From positions 133,490,295-133,554,294 of the forward strand of contig CM060977.1 of assembly GCA_030765065.1 (NCBI GenBank): DNA of 64,000 nt, written 5' to 3'. A program made the translations under genes and the position numbers. This DNA is from Deroplatys truncata (lineage: Eukaryota; Arthropoda; Insecta; Mantodea; Mantidae). Of the stretch, positions 10,532 through 21,895 are shown one piece after another. The notes under the pieces are model-generated. The model searched no databases and had not been told where the DNA came from. It was given only the letters and a program-made list of their open reading frames with translations. Each line of letters begins with the position of its first letter. Position 1 is the first letter of the stretch.

Positions 10532-11117
10532 AACGTTGTGTGGAGTGACGAATCACGGTACACAATGTGGCGATCCGATGGCAGGGCGTGAGCATGGCGA
10601 ATGCCCGGTGAAAGTCACATACCAGCGTGTGTAGTGCCAACAGTGAAATTCGGAGGTGGTGGTGTTATGGTGTGGTCATGTTTTTCATGGAAGGGTCTTG
10701 CACCCCTTGTTATTTTGCATGGCACGATCACAGCGCAGACCTACATTGATATTTTAAGCGCCTTCTTGCTTCCCATTGTTGAAGAGCAATTCGGGGATGG
10801 CAATTGCATCTATCAACACGATCGAGCACCTGTTCATACTGCAAGGGCTGTGGCGGAGTGGTTACACGACAATAACATCCCTGTAATGGACTGGCCTGCA
10901 CAGTCCTGACTTGAATCCTACAGAACACCTTTGGGATGTTTTGGAACGCCGACTTCGTGCCAGGCCTCACCGACCTACATCGATACCTCTCCTCAGTTCC
11001 GCATTCCGTGAAAAATGGGCTGCTATTCCCCAAGAAACTTTCCAGCATGTTATTGAAAGTATGCCTGCGAGAGTGAACGCTGTCATCAAGACTAAGGGTG
11101 GGCCAACACCATATTGA
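10529..11117 (+). pseudogene. Tc1 transposase, right arm (plus strand, C-terminal half)
   Basis: Begins at the first catalytic region (GVTNHGTQCGDPMAG is its shifted-frame reading) and continues through the [18 protein letters not shown] block, [19 protein letters not shown] and NPTEHLWDVLERRLRARPHR to the family C-terminus GGPTPY and stop at 11117. One frame break lies near 10905 ('cacagtcctgactt', where other copies have 'cacagagtcctgactt'). It is the mirror of the left arm and carries no DNA-binding domain. Confidence 0.85.
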
Positions 11118-11362
11118 CTTCCAGCATTACCGATGAAGGGCGCTACGAACTTGTACGTCATTTTCAGCCAGGTGTCCGGATACTTTTGATCACGTAGTGT
11201 ATATGATTTAAGACAAAAGTGGCGAAAGTATGCTGTATCAAAGTGTTAGCTGTTGGATAAGCCAAGAAGAGAAGAAATCGTGTCAATAACCATATAAAGC
11301 CCATTAAAGTTTATAGCTTAGGAGAAAACGTTTGTCAGGACCACAAAAAAGGTAGGATAGGG

Positions 11363-11590
11363 GAAACGAACACGCGTTGGTAACTGCAGGGATGTCATGT
11401 GATTTTTAAATAGCTGATAGGACAGCAAGGAAGTAGATTTGTATTATTAAAGTTAGCCAACCAGGAGCGTGTAATGTAAACTTTCAAATCTTGTATGTAA
11501 TATAGAAAAGCCACGCTAAGATTTCTCAAACGAATGAAGTTAGTAAGAGCATAGATATGGATGAAGGCAGATCGTAGTGTGGTGTAGTCA
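11363..11590 (-). repeat. Right arm of the inverted repeat (partner 8801-9020)
   Basis: Reverse complement of 8801-9020, from 'ggaaacgaacacgcgtt' to 'ggtgtagtca'. About 130 bases of unrelated sequence separate it from the HT1 remnant next to the Tc1. Confidence 0.75.
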
Positions 11591-12000
11591 CTATGGTGCC
11601 GACAGTCTAATTTTATTAACGTGTGAACTTTCAGTAAAGTGTAATGACAGTACTTAGACTATTGGAGAAGTGACTCCTGAACAAAAGCAACGGCATCGCA
11701 ACAACTTTCTCTAATACACAAGCACAGCCCGTTAGGAAAGTCCCAGTGCACTTAAGACTACGGATGTAGATTAGGTTAGTTCGGACTAGGTTAGGTTTTT
11801 CTTCTACACAGAACCTTAACACTAGTTGGCATAATTTATTTTTAATAGATGCGTGATTATTTATTTAGTCACATTGTTGCACAACATTTAATCGTTTAGT
11901 TCAATTATCAGTTGATAAACCCTATTGAAAAGATGTGTGCAATGTTTAGGTGTTCAATTGGTTTTAAGTTATGGTGCTTTCAATTAAGAAATGTATTTTT

Positions 12001-12936
12001 ACTTTCTCTACTACGTATAGTAAGTAGGGGAAGTATTGTATTCCACCCAAAAATTCGATACTGAGATTTCACCGGAAATATATGTTTTGAGACCCCCTGA
12101 ATCCAAAAAAAGCATTTTTTGGAAACATGTCCGTGTGTGTCTATGAACAGCAATACTCAGAGACAAATAGTCGGATAAACACCAAACTTGGTATTTAGGT
12201 TCAGTATCTTCCAGAGATGCAACACGAAGTTTTTCAAGAAAATACCCCACCCCAATTTATCCTTTACATGGAACATTTTTCGAAAATGGCTTCAACGATT
12301 TTGATTAAAATATCATATGTTTAAGATATTTTCATGACAAATGAAATGTATATCTCGAATGTTCTGGGAATGTCTCCAAAAGTATTCTTCATTGTGAACG
12401 ACGTTTGCATAACTGGTAAACCATAAGAGATTGAGAAAATTTTACTACACAAAAAATGTAAATCGCGTTAAAATACACAATTTATATCATATACGCTTTT
12501 GTTGTTGGGTGAACTATTTTCGAGATATTGCTTGTTATTCCCTTAAATTTTTCAATACTTATTTTCTGAAATGGGAATTCGTTATTCATTTTTTTGTCTT
12601 GAATATGCAAAGAGTATTAATCTGTGGCAAAGAGAATGCTGCTGCACCTAGCAACCAGCTGTTAAGATATATTTGTCGATGCTTAAAGGCTACTGTATTT
12701 CTATATTGCCCTTGCAAATACAAAACAAGGGGAACATAGTAGGCCTTAAGCGATAGTCAAATATTTTTAGAACCGGTCACTATTTGTAAAATGTAATTCT
12801 CTTTACATGTCAAAAGATCGTTTCTGCAAATGTTTATCTCGATTAATATGAAACAGATGGAGAATAAGAGTTTGTAAAAATAGTTTGTACAAGGGTAGAG
12901 AATGTCATGTGGGTGTAAAACGTCAGAATATTTTTT
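12001..12936 (+). mobile_element. HT1 repeat copy, full length
   Basis: Starts ACTTTCTCTACTACGTATAG after a T-run. The core is reduced to 'gtgtgtgtc'. The 3' end is decayed: the sub-terminal motif reads AGGGTAGAGAATGT and the hairpin reads 'atgtgggtgtaaaacgt', so it is older or faster-decaying than the copies at 21049 and 46023. It carries the longer 3' variant also seen at 2405. Confidence 0.8.
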
Positions 12937-13739
12937 TCAAGCGAACGTATAGAAAACGTCATATTACAAGCACAACACAAAACATTTCGCTCCTCAGGAA
13001 CCATCTGTTTTCCTCTTTCTTTTGTTGCCATCCGAACGACAAAGTACAATGAATGAAAGGTAAACGCACTTGTTTAACTTTGGAACTGGTTAGAAAAAAA
13101 ACAAGCATGCGCCTCGTGAAGGAAACAGGAGGTGAACAGTTGGGAGAAAAGGAAGAGGACCAGTTGTAATAAAACTTGCGAAGCAAACAAACGCTCCATG
13201 AAGAAGGGGACAAACACGAGGAAACAAAGAATAACAAGTGTGATAAGTTTTTACAGGCATATTTCCTCGCCCAAGCTTTTATCTGGACCATTAGCATTCT
13301 GGACGTCGTTCTTGGAATACAACAAGAAAGAAAGAATTGAAAGAACCTGTTCCAGTGGCGTGTAGGGACAGAACAACGAAGAGTTTATGCACTTAGATTG
13401 AGTAATGTGCACTAAAGTGAGGACTGAAAAATGTAAAGAATTAACTTCTGTTCATTCAAACGTTGGTCCACACCTTTTTGGCTGTAGTTCTTCCTTTTTG
13501 AGAATCAATTATTTGTGAAAAAAGTATGAACGACTGCCGAAAGTATTGTTTACTTAGGTGACATTAAATATCTGAAGATATTCCGGTACATGCAAAAAAT
13601 GTGTAACACTGGATTGCATAACACGTGTAAACATTTTGAAATCAGTTAATATAGTTAAAGAGGTCCGCTGAGATTCAACGCTTTATTCAAAACATATAAT
13701 CATGACTATGTGTTATTTTAAAACAATATTTAAGAATAT
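12937..13739. other. Intergenic, no recognised feature
   Basis: Short open frames on both strands without recognisable motifs; AT-rich, no tandem structure seen. Confidence 0.45.
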
Positions 13740-14300
13740 TAGGAGGGTAATCCAAGAAGCAACACCGTTTAGCTTTAATAAATCCGAAAACATATTTTAT
13801 TAAAAAAAAAGCATGTCACAAAATTGAAGCTTAGTTTATTTCTGCACATAATCACTTCCGTCATTTAAGAATTTGTCATACCTGTCCATGCATTTTAGAA
13901 TTCTGTGTTGTAGTCAGTTGCCGTCAGTCCATTAAGTCAAGAAGTTGGAAAAATTTTACTACCAAGCAAAGAATGGGAAATGTTTGGAAGAAAAAAAGCT
14001 AATTCGTCTAGGATTACGCGTCTGTCTTCACGTAGTTCTTCAAATCATCTATGATGAGTGATGGGCCACCAGGTCGAATTTCGTTATGCTAATTCGTTCG
14101 TCCATTGTTGAACATTTCACACCACTTTCTCAAATTTCTTTAGTTCATTACTGTAAAGCTATACACTTTTTTTAGTTGACGGTAAATTTCCGCAAGTTAT
14201 AACTTTCCAGCATTTAAACATTGAATGACACCTGTTACTTCACATTAGGTGAGAGTTTGTATCACACAGTTCATTTTGAACAACCACAGAATGCACAGTA
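13740..14300 (-). mobile_element. Mariner-like relic with internal deletion
   Basis: On the minus strand, sequence near 14140-14030 reads KWCEMFNNGRTN, a stop, then GGPSLIIDDL, matching the N-terminal 'W...F..GRTN...RPG.P..' region of mariner transposases. Near 13910-13850 it reads CMDRYDKFLNDGSDYVQK and stop, matching the mariner C-terminus. The intervening catalytic D,D34D region is missing, so this is an internally deleted, inactive copy. Ends are approximate because no clean TIR pair was found. Confidence 0.65.
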
Positions 14301-15040
14301 CTCACTCAGCACTCAGAAAGTCGGGCTTCTATCCAAGGTAGTTGTATGTACTAGCGGAATAGGAACAGAAATGATATCTTCCTAAATGAAGTCGCCATAG
14401 AACCGATCCTGGATTATATTACATCAGTATAAAGAAAGCTGGAAATATTAACGGAATGACCAGAGGAGGAATCCCCAAGGCCAATCTTCAACTACGTACC
14501 AAGTGAAAAACATTCGGACGCCCCATGAAGAGATGGGGTGAAAACTTCAGTAGACCGTAGCAGTTCTTTGAGAGCTTCCATCTGTCAGGATGACGAAGAA
14601 GATGATGTTATTAATTAATACAATATGCATATAAACTAACTTTTAGACATAGCGTAGCTGTATACTACTAATAATCTCGGTGTTTTTCCTTTCATTCATG
14701 GAAATGCAGAGGCCTTTAGAAGTAGGAGCGACGACATCATATTGTACTGCATTGTCTCAACGACCCAAAATTTTGTTTAGGCTTTGAAATAGCACATCCT
14801 AGTTCTAAATTGTAAAATTAATAGAGACGTTAGAGAGATCTAAATCTATTTTGAAACGGGAAACTCTGTCGGAAATGCCTCTTTGGTGTTTAAGATCTTG
14901 AACAATTAATAAGTACGAGGAACATTTTTCCAAGCTGCTTTGTTTGTTTTCAAGTTGTTGAAAGTTATGACTACCCATCTCGATACAGGTCAGATAGCAG
15001 CTATCATGGCAAGGAACTGCTCCTCGGAATTTGAGTCCCT
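14301..15040. other. Intergenic, no recognised feature
   Basis: No motif, repeat boundary or convincing open frame seen. Confidence 0.4.
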
Positions 15041-15285
15041 GTTATTTAAATATAGTAGGCAGAGAAAGGATTGTTTCACAGTTTTGGAGACTACTGAACT
15101 CCCCATAAAACCTGTATCCGCTTGTGTGTGTCTGTGAAAGCATAGCTTAAAAATTAAAATTCGGATAAATACCAAAATTCGTACTTGAGTTGCACCGTTT
15201 AAGCACACCAGGGGTGTTCAACAAAATTCTCCCATCCCAAACTATTCTTTACATGGAAAATTTCCATTATTTGCAACAGCTATTC
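15041..15285 (+). repeat. Old HT1 5' part, plus strand
   Basis: 'tatagtaggcagagaaaggattg...cttgtgtgtgtctgtgaaagcatag...ggataaataccaaaattcgtacttgag...tctttacatggaaaattt' follows the HT1 order (5' end, short microsatellite, body) with heavy divergence. It ends where the younger minus-strand copy begins. Confidence 0.55.
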
Positions 15286-15291
15286 TTAAAA

Positions 15292-15834
15292 ATCTGATGT
15301 GTTGCACTCACATGACTTTCTCTACTCTTGTATGAAGTATTTTTACAAACGCTTATGCTCTATCTACTTCATGTTAATCGAGACAAACCTTTGCAGAAAC
15401 TATCTTATTGCTAATTTTCTTGTAGATGTAAGGGGAATTGGTAGGCTTTAAGTGATAGTCAAATCTTTTAAGAGCTGGTTGCTATGTGGAACATTCCATT
15501 CTCTTTGTATGCCCAGGACACTGGAAGAAGAAAGAAAGAAAGAAAAAGAAAGAGTAACGAATTCCAATTTGAGGAAAAGTATGTGTTGGAAAATTGAAAC
15601 AAATCAAAAGGAATATGTCGGAAATGGTTCATTCAAAAAATGTATATAACATAAATTGTGTTTTTAACGAGATCTACATTTTTTGTGCAAGAAAGTTTTA
15701 TCCCGCGCGTGTACCTTTTTCTAAAAGTGGTTTGTTTATTTATTAAGGGGGCCTCAAAGCATGTATTTCCGGTGAAATTTTGGTATCGAAATTTTGGATG
15801 GAATGCAGTACTTCCCTTACTTACTATTGTGAGA
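15292..15834 (-). mobile_element. HT1 copy with internal deletion, minus strand
   Basis: Both ends are recognisable: 'aatctgatgtgttgcactcacatgactttctctac' at 15292 and the reverse complement of the 5' region ('ggcctcaaagcatgtatttccggtgaaat...acttcccttacttacta') up to about 15834. The middle, including the microsatellite core, is deleted, giving about 540 bp. A purine-rich 'gaagaagaaagaaagaaagaaaa' insertion lies near 15525. Confidence 0.72.
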
Positions 15835-16774
15835 GTATGCGGCACAGGAAGTGATGTGCGCCGGTTCGGCGGCAAGGGATTTTTAGGAATGGTTCCGTGT
15901 TCGATGCTGGTTCAGTTCTCGCATGGATCTTGAATCTAAGGTTGGTTGTTAACGCGACTGGTTCGTTTTCCTGTACGTTTATTTCCCTTCCCTTTTTTAA
16001 AATCTGACTCCTGATTGAACCTCGCCAAACACACGCATTTCTTTGGGCGCCGCGTTTACTGTTGTACTTCATACTATCGCCACATTTGTTTTTAGAACAC
16101 CTTCAAGGAAATACTACGAACAAGTAATTTTCAAAGCTCTACTGTTTCTTTATGTCGACTCTTCCTATCCCCCCATTTCGCTATCACGTGATTTCTACCA
16201 TCTTTCTTATTGGTTGCCTACTTTTAAGTTTCCACATGAACTTGTATGCCTGCAGCTATCAGAGCAATGACCTTCGTTTCTACGCACCTGTTTTTCAGGC
16301 GACCTAATGGCACATGAACAAAAGCGTCTTCTGCCCTTACTCAGGTACCATGGGGGAAAACCCACCCAATTTCCTGCCTGCTGCTTCCACGGTCTCTTCA
16401 ACCCAAATTCATCTTTACAGATAATATTCATTTCCCAGTCTTATTTAATCATATTATTCCTATTGTTACTAATTTTTAATTTCACATTATTATGGCTATG
16501 TCACTATATTCCTGACTACGCAGAACGTACCGTCCACAAAACATAATAGAGAAAGTAAAAACGGTCCCAATGATTTTATTAAAGTATAATATAACTGAAT
16601 TATTAACCTGATACGCACGGTGTTCCCGAATCCCCGACCACTTCTTGAAGTTATATCTCCTTGTTTTGATCGAATCGTTGGTAATATTGGTTGTATGTTG
16701 CAGAGATTTCCGGGGTGGTGTTTTCATCTGTGTTGTCTGCTCGAACAAAGTGGACGGGTACACTATGTACTAAA
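15835..16774. other. Intergenic, no recognised feature
   Basis: Short frames only; no supported protein motif or RNA gene. Confidence 0.4.
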
Positions 16775-16960
16775 CTTGTACCTTGAATTTCTGTCAATAT
16801 CCCATGAAGTACTCTTCATATTGATTGAATGTTATACAATTTTGTATTACTGAGAAACTGAAAGAGATAAACAAAATTTAGTACATGAAAAATGCATAAA
16901 TTGTGTGAAATGTTTTTTTTTTCGTTATAGTGTTAGCCGTTTCCAAAATATTCCATGTGG
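16775..16960 (+). repeat. Very old HT1-like fragment (tentative)
   Basis: The order 'cttgaatttctgtcaatatc', 'gaagtactcttcat', 'gagataaacaaaattta', 'aaaatgcataaattgtg' and 'ccgtttccaaaatatt' parallels the HT1 body, but each block is diverged. Confidence 0.4.
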
Positions 16961-17376
16961 CATGCTTACACCTTTCCAACTACTCAACTGACGGCCGTTT
17001 TACCTGATGGAAGAAGGAGTACAGTTTTCAGGTGAGTTGGCTAGCCTGCCGTGGCTAGGTTTAGGCAGGAGAGATAAATTCCGATGTACAGTACAGTCTG
17101 ACCATCAAAACATCAAGACATCGTACGTAACGGAATGGTTAGACCATTACGTTTGTCTTCTTTACAAAACTGTAACATATTATTTATCTACTTTGTGTGC
17201 GTATGACGTCGGGAGGTGGTGTTTGCATTTTCATTTTTTACAAACCCGTCCACTATGACTAACACACCTGCTGCACTTCCTTACTGCAGACCTACGAGTA
17301 TATAGTACATGGTGACATAATACGGCTTGTCTGTTGTGTTTCTGCACGAGCTTCCTCTGCCTCCCTTCTGCACTTA
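16961..17376. other. Intergenic, no recognised feature
   Basis: No supported feature; an 83-codon open frame at 17007 has no motif. Confidence 0.4.
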
Positions 17377-18594
17377 CACTACGTGATCAAAGTATCCGGA
17401 CACCTGGCTGAAAATGACGTACAAGTTCGTGGCGCCCTCCATCGTCAATGCTGGAAGTCAATATGATGTTGGCCCACCCTTAGCCTTGACGACAGCGTTC
17501 ACTCTCGCAGGCATACTTTCAATCAGCTACTGGAAGGTTTCTTGGGGAATGGCAGCACATTCTTCACGGAGTACGGAACTGAGGAGAGATATCGATGTAG
17601 GTCAGTGAGGCCTGGCACGAAGTCGGCGTTCCAAAACATCCCAAAGGTGTTCTATAGGATTCAAGTTAGGACTCTGTGCAGGCCAGTCCATTACAGGGAT
17701 GTTATTGTCGTGTAACCACTCCGCCACAGCCCGTGCAGTATGAATAGGTGCTCGATCGTGTTGAATGATGCAATCGCCATCTCCGAGTTGCTCTTCAACA
17801 GTGGGAAGCAAGAAGGTGCTTAAAATATCAATGTAGGTCTGCGCTGTGATCGTGCCACGCTAAACAATAAGGGGTGCAAGCCTCCTCCAGGAAAACACGA
17901 CCACATCCGAATTTCACTGTTAGCACTACACACGCTGGCAGATGACGTTCACCGGGCATTCGCCATACCCACACCCTGCCATCGGATCGCCACATTGTGT
18001 ACCGTGATTCGTCACTCCACACAACGTTCTGCCACTGTTCAATCGTGTAATGTTGACGCTCCTTACACCAAGCGAGGCGTCGTTTGGCGTTTTCCTGCGT
18101 GATGTGTGGCTTATGAGCAGCCACTCGACCATGGAATCCAAGTTTCTCACCTCACTTCTAACTGTCATAGTACTTGGAGTGGATCCTGATGCAGTTTGGA
18201 ATTTCTGTGTGATGGTCTGAATAGATGTCTGCCTATTACTCTTTACGACCCTCTTCAAATGTCGGCGGTCTCTGTCAGTCAACAGACGAGGTCGGCCTGT
18301 ACGCTTTTGTGCTGTACATGTCCCTTCACGTTTCCACTTCACTATCACATCAGAAACAGTGGACCGAGGGATGTTTAGGAGTGTGGAAATCTCGCGTACA
18401 GACTTTTGACACAAGTGACACCCAATCACCTGACCACGTTCGAAGTTCGTGAGTTACACGGAGCGTACCATTCTGCTGTTTCACGATGTCTAATGACTAC
18501 TGAGGTCGCGGATAATGAGTACCAGGTAGTAGGTGGCAGCACAATGAAAAACGTATGTTTGTGGGGGTGTCCGGATACTTTTAATCACATAGTG
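17377..18594 (-). mobile_element. Tc1-family element, full length, minus strand
   Basis: Both TIRs are present ('cactacgtgatcaaagtatc' at 17377; '...ggatacttttaatcacatagtg' to 18594), each flanked by TA. The length of 1,218 bp matches the copy at 55125. It contains one transposase pseudogene. The 3' TIR side faces left. It is a close relative of the copies at 4947, 9514 and 55125. Confidence 0.92.
17458..18471 (-). pseudogene. Tc1 transposase pseudogene
   Basis: ATG at 18471 reads MVRSV and then a TAA where other copies have GAA. The frame continues with GQVIGCHLCQKSVREISTLL, the bipartite HTH and AT-hook-like GRPRLLTDRDRRHL. The catalytic positions are visible as [32 protein letters not shown] and NPIEHLWDVLERR (DD34E). 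There are frame breaks near 18060 and a deletion near 17900 that removes part of the 'GGGVMVW' strand. It ends with TGA at 17458. The start was chosen by alignment to the copy at 55260. Inactive. Confidence 0.88.
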
Positions 18595-18819
18595 TATGTT
18601 GCCCGAACGAAATTATCTAGAACACCTACGACGCTTGTGTAGCAGAAAGTGACACCATTTTGAGACGGAAGCTATTGAAACCACTAAAACAATCGGCAAT
18701 ACGTCGCTAAATTAATGTAGCCAACATTTGAAAACGCTGCAAAAGTATTGCTTCATCCCACGGCGTTGTTGCTTTGCAGGATTGCTTCATTGTTGATTGC
18801 TCACTAGCAAGGACGCGGT

Positions 18820-19165
18820 CGCTAAAGATTCCAGATACACACTAATCCTAATACCGGCGTGAGCCTGCCTGCGCCATCATCGACCGAACGTCCCGGGCAC
18901 AAGGGACACCAGTCGGACATCCAGATGCCAGGGAGGGGTCCTTTATACAGCAAACTCCACCGTCCCGCTGCAACCCACAAATTGCCATCGCCATATCTTT
19001 CAGCCATGAAATATATGAAGTTGCAACAGTAGAAATGAAATAATGGGGATTGGAAATGATGGACTGTAAAGCCGTGGTTGAAGGTAAACCACACAGCATT
19101 CACCTAACGACCCAGGAAAACCATAAAAAAGTAAGGTCTCTAATGCGAGTCTTCTCGCTCGGTTC
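18820..19165 (-). mobile_element. SINE-B copy, minus strand
   Basis: Shares ordered blocks with 41735-42076 and 43466-43870: 'attccagatacacactaatcctaataccggcg', 'caccgtcccgctgcaacccacaaattgccatcg', 'cgacccaggaaaaccat' and the terminal 'ctcgctcggttcc', which is the reverse complement of the family's tRNA-like start. The B-box region is poorly preserved here. Confidence 0.65.
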
Positions 19166-19434
19166 CGTTGCTGTTAAAAGAAAATATTCGAGGATTCCTT
19201 TGGCTCTGTTGAAGAGACTGAATTAGAAAACGGAGAGAAGATTTCGCAACGTTGAAAATAGTGGCGAATGCTGAGTTCAAACTGAAAATACATGCCGAGT
19301 TTTTATGTTCGGTATTCAATTATCTAAATTCAATATATTCCGTTTGTTTAAAACTTAACTGCAAACGTTATCTACATATCAATGTATTCTATTGGAAACA
19401 TTCGAAGGCTTTTACTTTATTTAGCACCTTCTTA

Positions 19435-19535
19435 TGGAGTGTTGGATTCTATCAAAATATTCAATATCGAGATTTCACCGGAAATAAATGTTTTGAGGTC
19501 CTTGAATATAAAAGAAGACCACTTACACAAAAAGA
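19435..19535 (+). repeat. HT1 5'-region fragment
   Basis: 'attcaatatcgagatttcaccggaaataaatgttttgaggtccttgaat' matches the segment just upstream of the HT1 microsatellite core. Both flanks are lost. Confidence 0.6.
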
Positions 19536-19781
19536 TCTGTGTATGGGTCTGAAATATATTCAGATGGGGTAATGAAATAGTTTTCCCCTTTAGTGCTAAG
19601 CAACTGTACCTCTCCTTGTATACGTGCCGGGCAGATGGCATTAAGGCGCCGTCTAATATACCTGCTTTCATTACCTGTGGATACATGGCAGATCATTCAC
19701 TACTGCCATCCATTCTAAGGTCGTACTATTAATAATCCAATCCGGTTTTACTGTGACGACTGAAGGGAACTAGAAAAACAT

Positions 19782-20600
19782 CCGATGTGTTACACTCACA
19801 TGACTTTCTCTACTCTTGTACAAAACTATTTCTACAAACGTTTATTCTCCATATACTTCATGTTAATTGAGATGTCAATCTTATTGCTAATTTTCTTGTA
19901 GATGCAAGGGGAATTGGTAGGCTTTAAGCGATAGTCAAATATTTTAAGACCTGGTTGCTATGTGGAGTATTCCATTCTCTTTGCATTACCAGGACCAAAA
20001 AAAAAAAAAGAATAAAGAATTTTCATTTGAGAAAAAGTATAAGTATTGGAAAATTTAAGGCAATAACAAACAATACCTCGAAAATGGTTCACTCAACAAA
20101 AAAATATATATCACATAAATTGTGTATTTTAAAGCGATCTACATTTGTTGTGTAGTAAAATTTTGTCTATCTCGTATGGTTTACCAGTTATGCAAAAGTC
20201 GTTCACAATGAAGAATACTTTTGGAGACATTTCCAGAAAATTCAAGGTATACATTTTATTTGTCATGAAAGTATCTTGAATATATGATATTTTGAATAAA
20301 AGTGGTTAGTGCCATTTTTGAGAAAATTAAAATTTTCTAAAAATATTTCATGTAAAGGGTAATCTGGGGTGGAGGAATTTTCTTGAAAACTTTCTTGTCG
20401 CATCTCTGGAAGATACTGAATCTAAATACCAAGTTTGGTGTTTATCCGACTGTTCGTTTCTGAGTTATGCTGTTCACAGACAGACATACAGATACATAAA
20501 CGGACATGTTTCAAAACATATATTTTCGGTGAAATCTCGTTATCGATTTTTGAGCGGAATACAATACTTCCCCTACTTACTGTACGTAGTAGAGAAAGTA
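19782..20600 (-). mobile_element. HT1 repeat copy, minus strand, full length
   Basis: Runs from 'ccgatgtgttacactcacatgactttctctac' to 'tactgtacgtagtagagaaagt', so both sub-terminal motifs are present. The microsatellite core is short ('cacagacagacatacagata'). Confidence 0.82.
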
Positions 20601-20607
20601 ATAAAAA

Positions 20608-20682
20608 CGAGTCAGATTTGAATCTGGAACCTTCCAAATGCCGGCCACAGACCTGAGCCATTCCAGTCGGTAGTGAGATATT
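20608..20682 (-). repeat. tRNA-like SINE head fragment
   Basis: On the minus strand 'gaatggctcaggtctgtggccggc' resembles an A box, and 'ggttccagattcaaatctg' resembles a B box. There is no body of a known family next to it in this window. It starts directly after the HT1 end. Confidence 0.45.
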
Positions 20683-21048
20683 TTCTAAATATGCATGTGA
20701 AAATGTATAGCAAAGTTGTTTGAATTTAGCCGCCACTGACGCTTCCTTACGGCAAGTTGGGGTCAACGACGCCTGGACATATTCCCGGTAGAGTTTCTTC
20801 AATGGCAATTTTATGATCACCTGGAATCCTGACAACATCTTCCTCATGTCGTTTGGAGACAAAAATAACAGAGTGCACAGCTAAGGCATAACAATGAGAT
20901 ACATTTAGTTAGTTTAGTTAGCTTATGAAGTAAACTTATATTGGATTCAAGTAAACAGTATTTATATAATTTTATTTTATTTCAGTTTTTACAAGAATGA
21001 GGCCAATATTTAAGATTACGGGACATGAATATCAAATGTTAAATTTTT

Positions 21049-21895
21049 ACTTTCTCTACTACGTATAGTAATTAGGGGAAGTATTGCATTCCACCCAAAA
21101 ATTCAATACCGAGATTTCACCGGAAATACATGTTTTGAGACCCTCTGAATCCAGAAAAGGTATTTTGGGAAACATGTCCGTGTGTGTGTCTGTGTAACTG
21201 TCTGTGAACAGCATAACTCAGAAACGAACAGTCGGATAAACACCGAACTTGGTATTTAGGTTCAATATCTTCCAGAGATGTGACACGAAGGTTTTCAAGA
21301 ATATCCCCCCACCCCAGATTACCCTTTACATGGAACATTTTTCGAAAATTTTAATTTTCTCAAAAATGGCTCTAAAGATTTTAATTAAAATATCATATAT
21401 TTAAGATACTTTCATGACAAATAAAATGCATATCTCGAATTTTCTGGGAATGTCTCCAAATGTATTCTTCATTGTGAACGATTTTTGCATAACTGGTAAC
21501 CATAAGAGATAGACAAAATTTTACTACACAAAAATGTAGATCGCGTTAAAATACACAATTTATGTCATATTTTTTTGTTGTTGAGTGAAACATTTTCGAG
21601 ATATTGCTTGTTATTCCCTTAAATTTTCCAAGACTTATACTTTTTCTCAAATGGGAATTCGCTATTCAGTTTTTTTGTTCTGGTAATGCAAAGAGAATGG
21701 AATACTTCACATAGCAACCAGCTCTTAAAATATTTGACTATCGCTTATAGCCTAACAATTCCCCTTGCATCTACAAGAAAATTAGCAATAAGATTAACAT
21801 CTCGATTAACATGAAGCATATGGAGAATAAGCGTTTGTAAAAGTAGTTTGTACAAGAGTAGAGAAAGTCATGTGAATGTAACACATCAGATTTTT
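21049..21895 (+). mobile_element. HT1 repeat copy, full length
   Basis: ACTTTCTCTACTACGTATAG after 'aaattttt'; a short core at 21179-21206; ends AGTAGAGAAAGTCATGTGAATGTAACACATCAGATTTTT without the duplicated 3' segment. Both flanks are T-runs with AT-rich sequence, and no target-site duplication beyond T can be seen. Confidence 0.86.

Larger units (their letters stand above)
9514..11199. mobile_element. Double-headed Tc1: two 3' halves in inverted order
   Basis: Both outer ends are family 3' ends: 'cactacgtgattaatcgtat' at 9514 and '...tacttttgatcacgtagtg' to 11199, flanked by TA on both sides. From 9514 to about 10531 the element is on the minus strand, from its 3' TIR back to the HTH-coding region. 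At about 10529 it switches to the plus strand and runs from the first catalytic region to the 3' TIR. The 5' TIR and start codon are missing. The two arms, about 670 bp each, are self-complementary around a spacer of about 340 bp. The arms differ by many substitutions, so the rearrangement is not recent. Confidence 0.88.

Noticed and set aside
11765-11800. Insect telomere repeat (TTAGG)n
   Set aside because: Only 'taggttagttcggactaggttagg', a few scattered units, not a tandem array.
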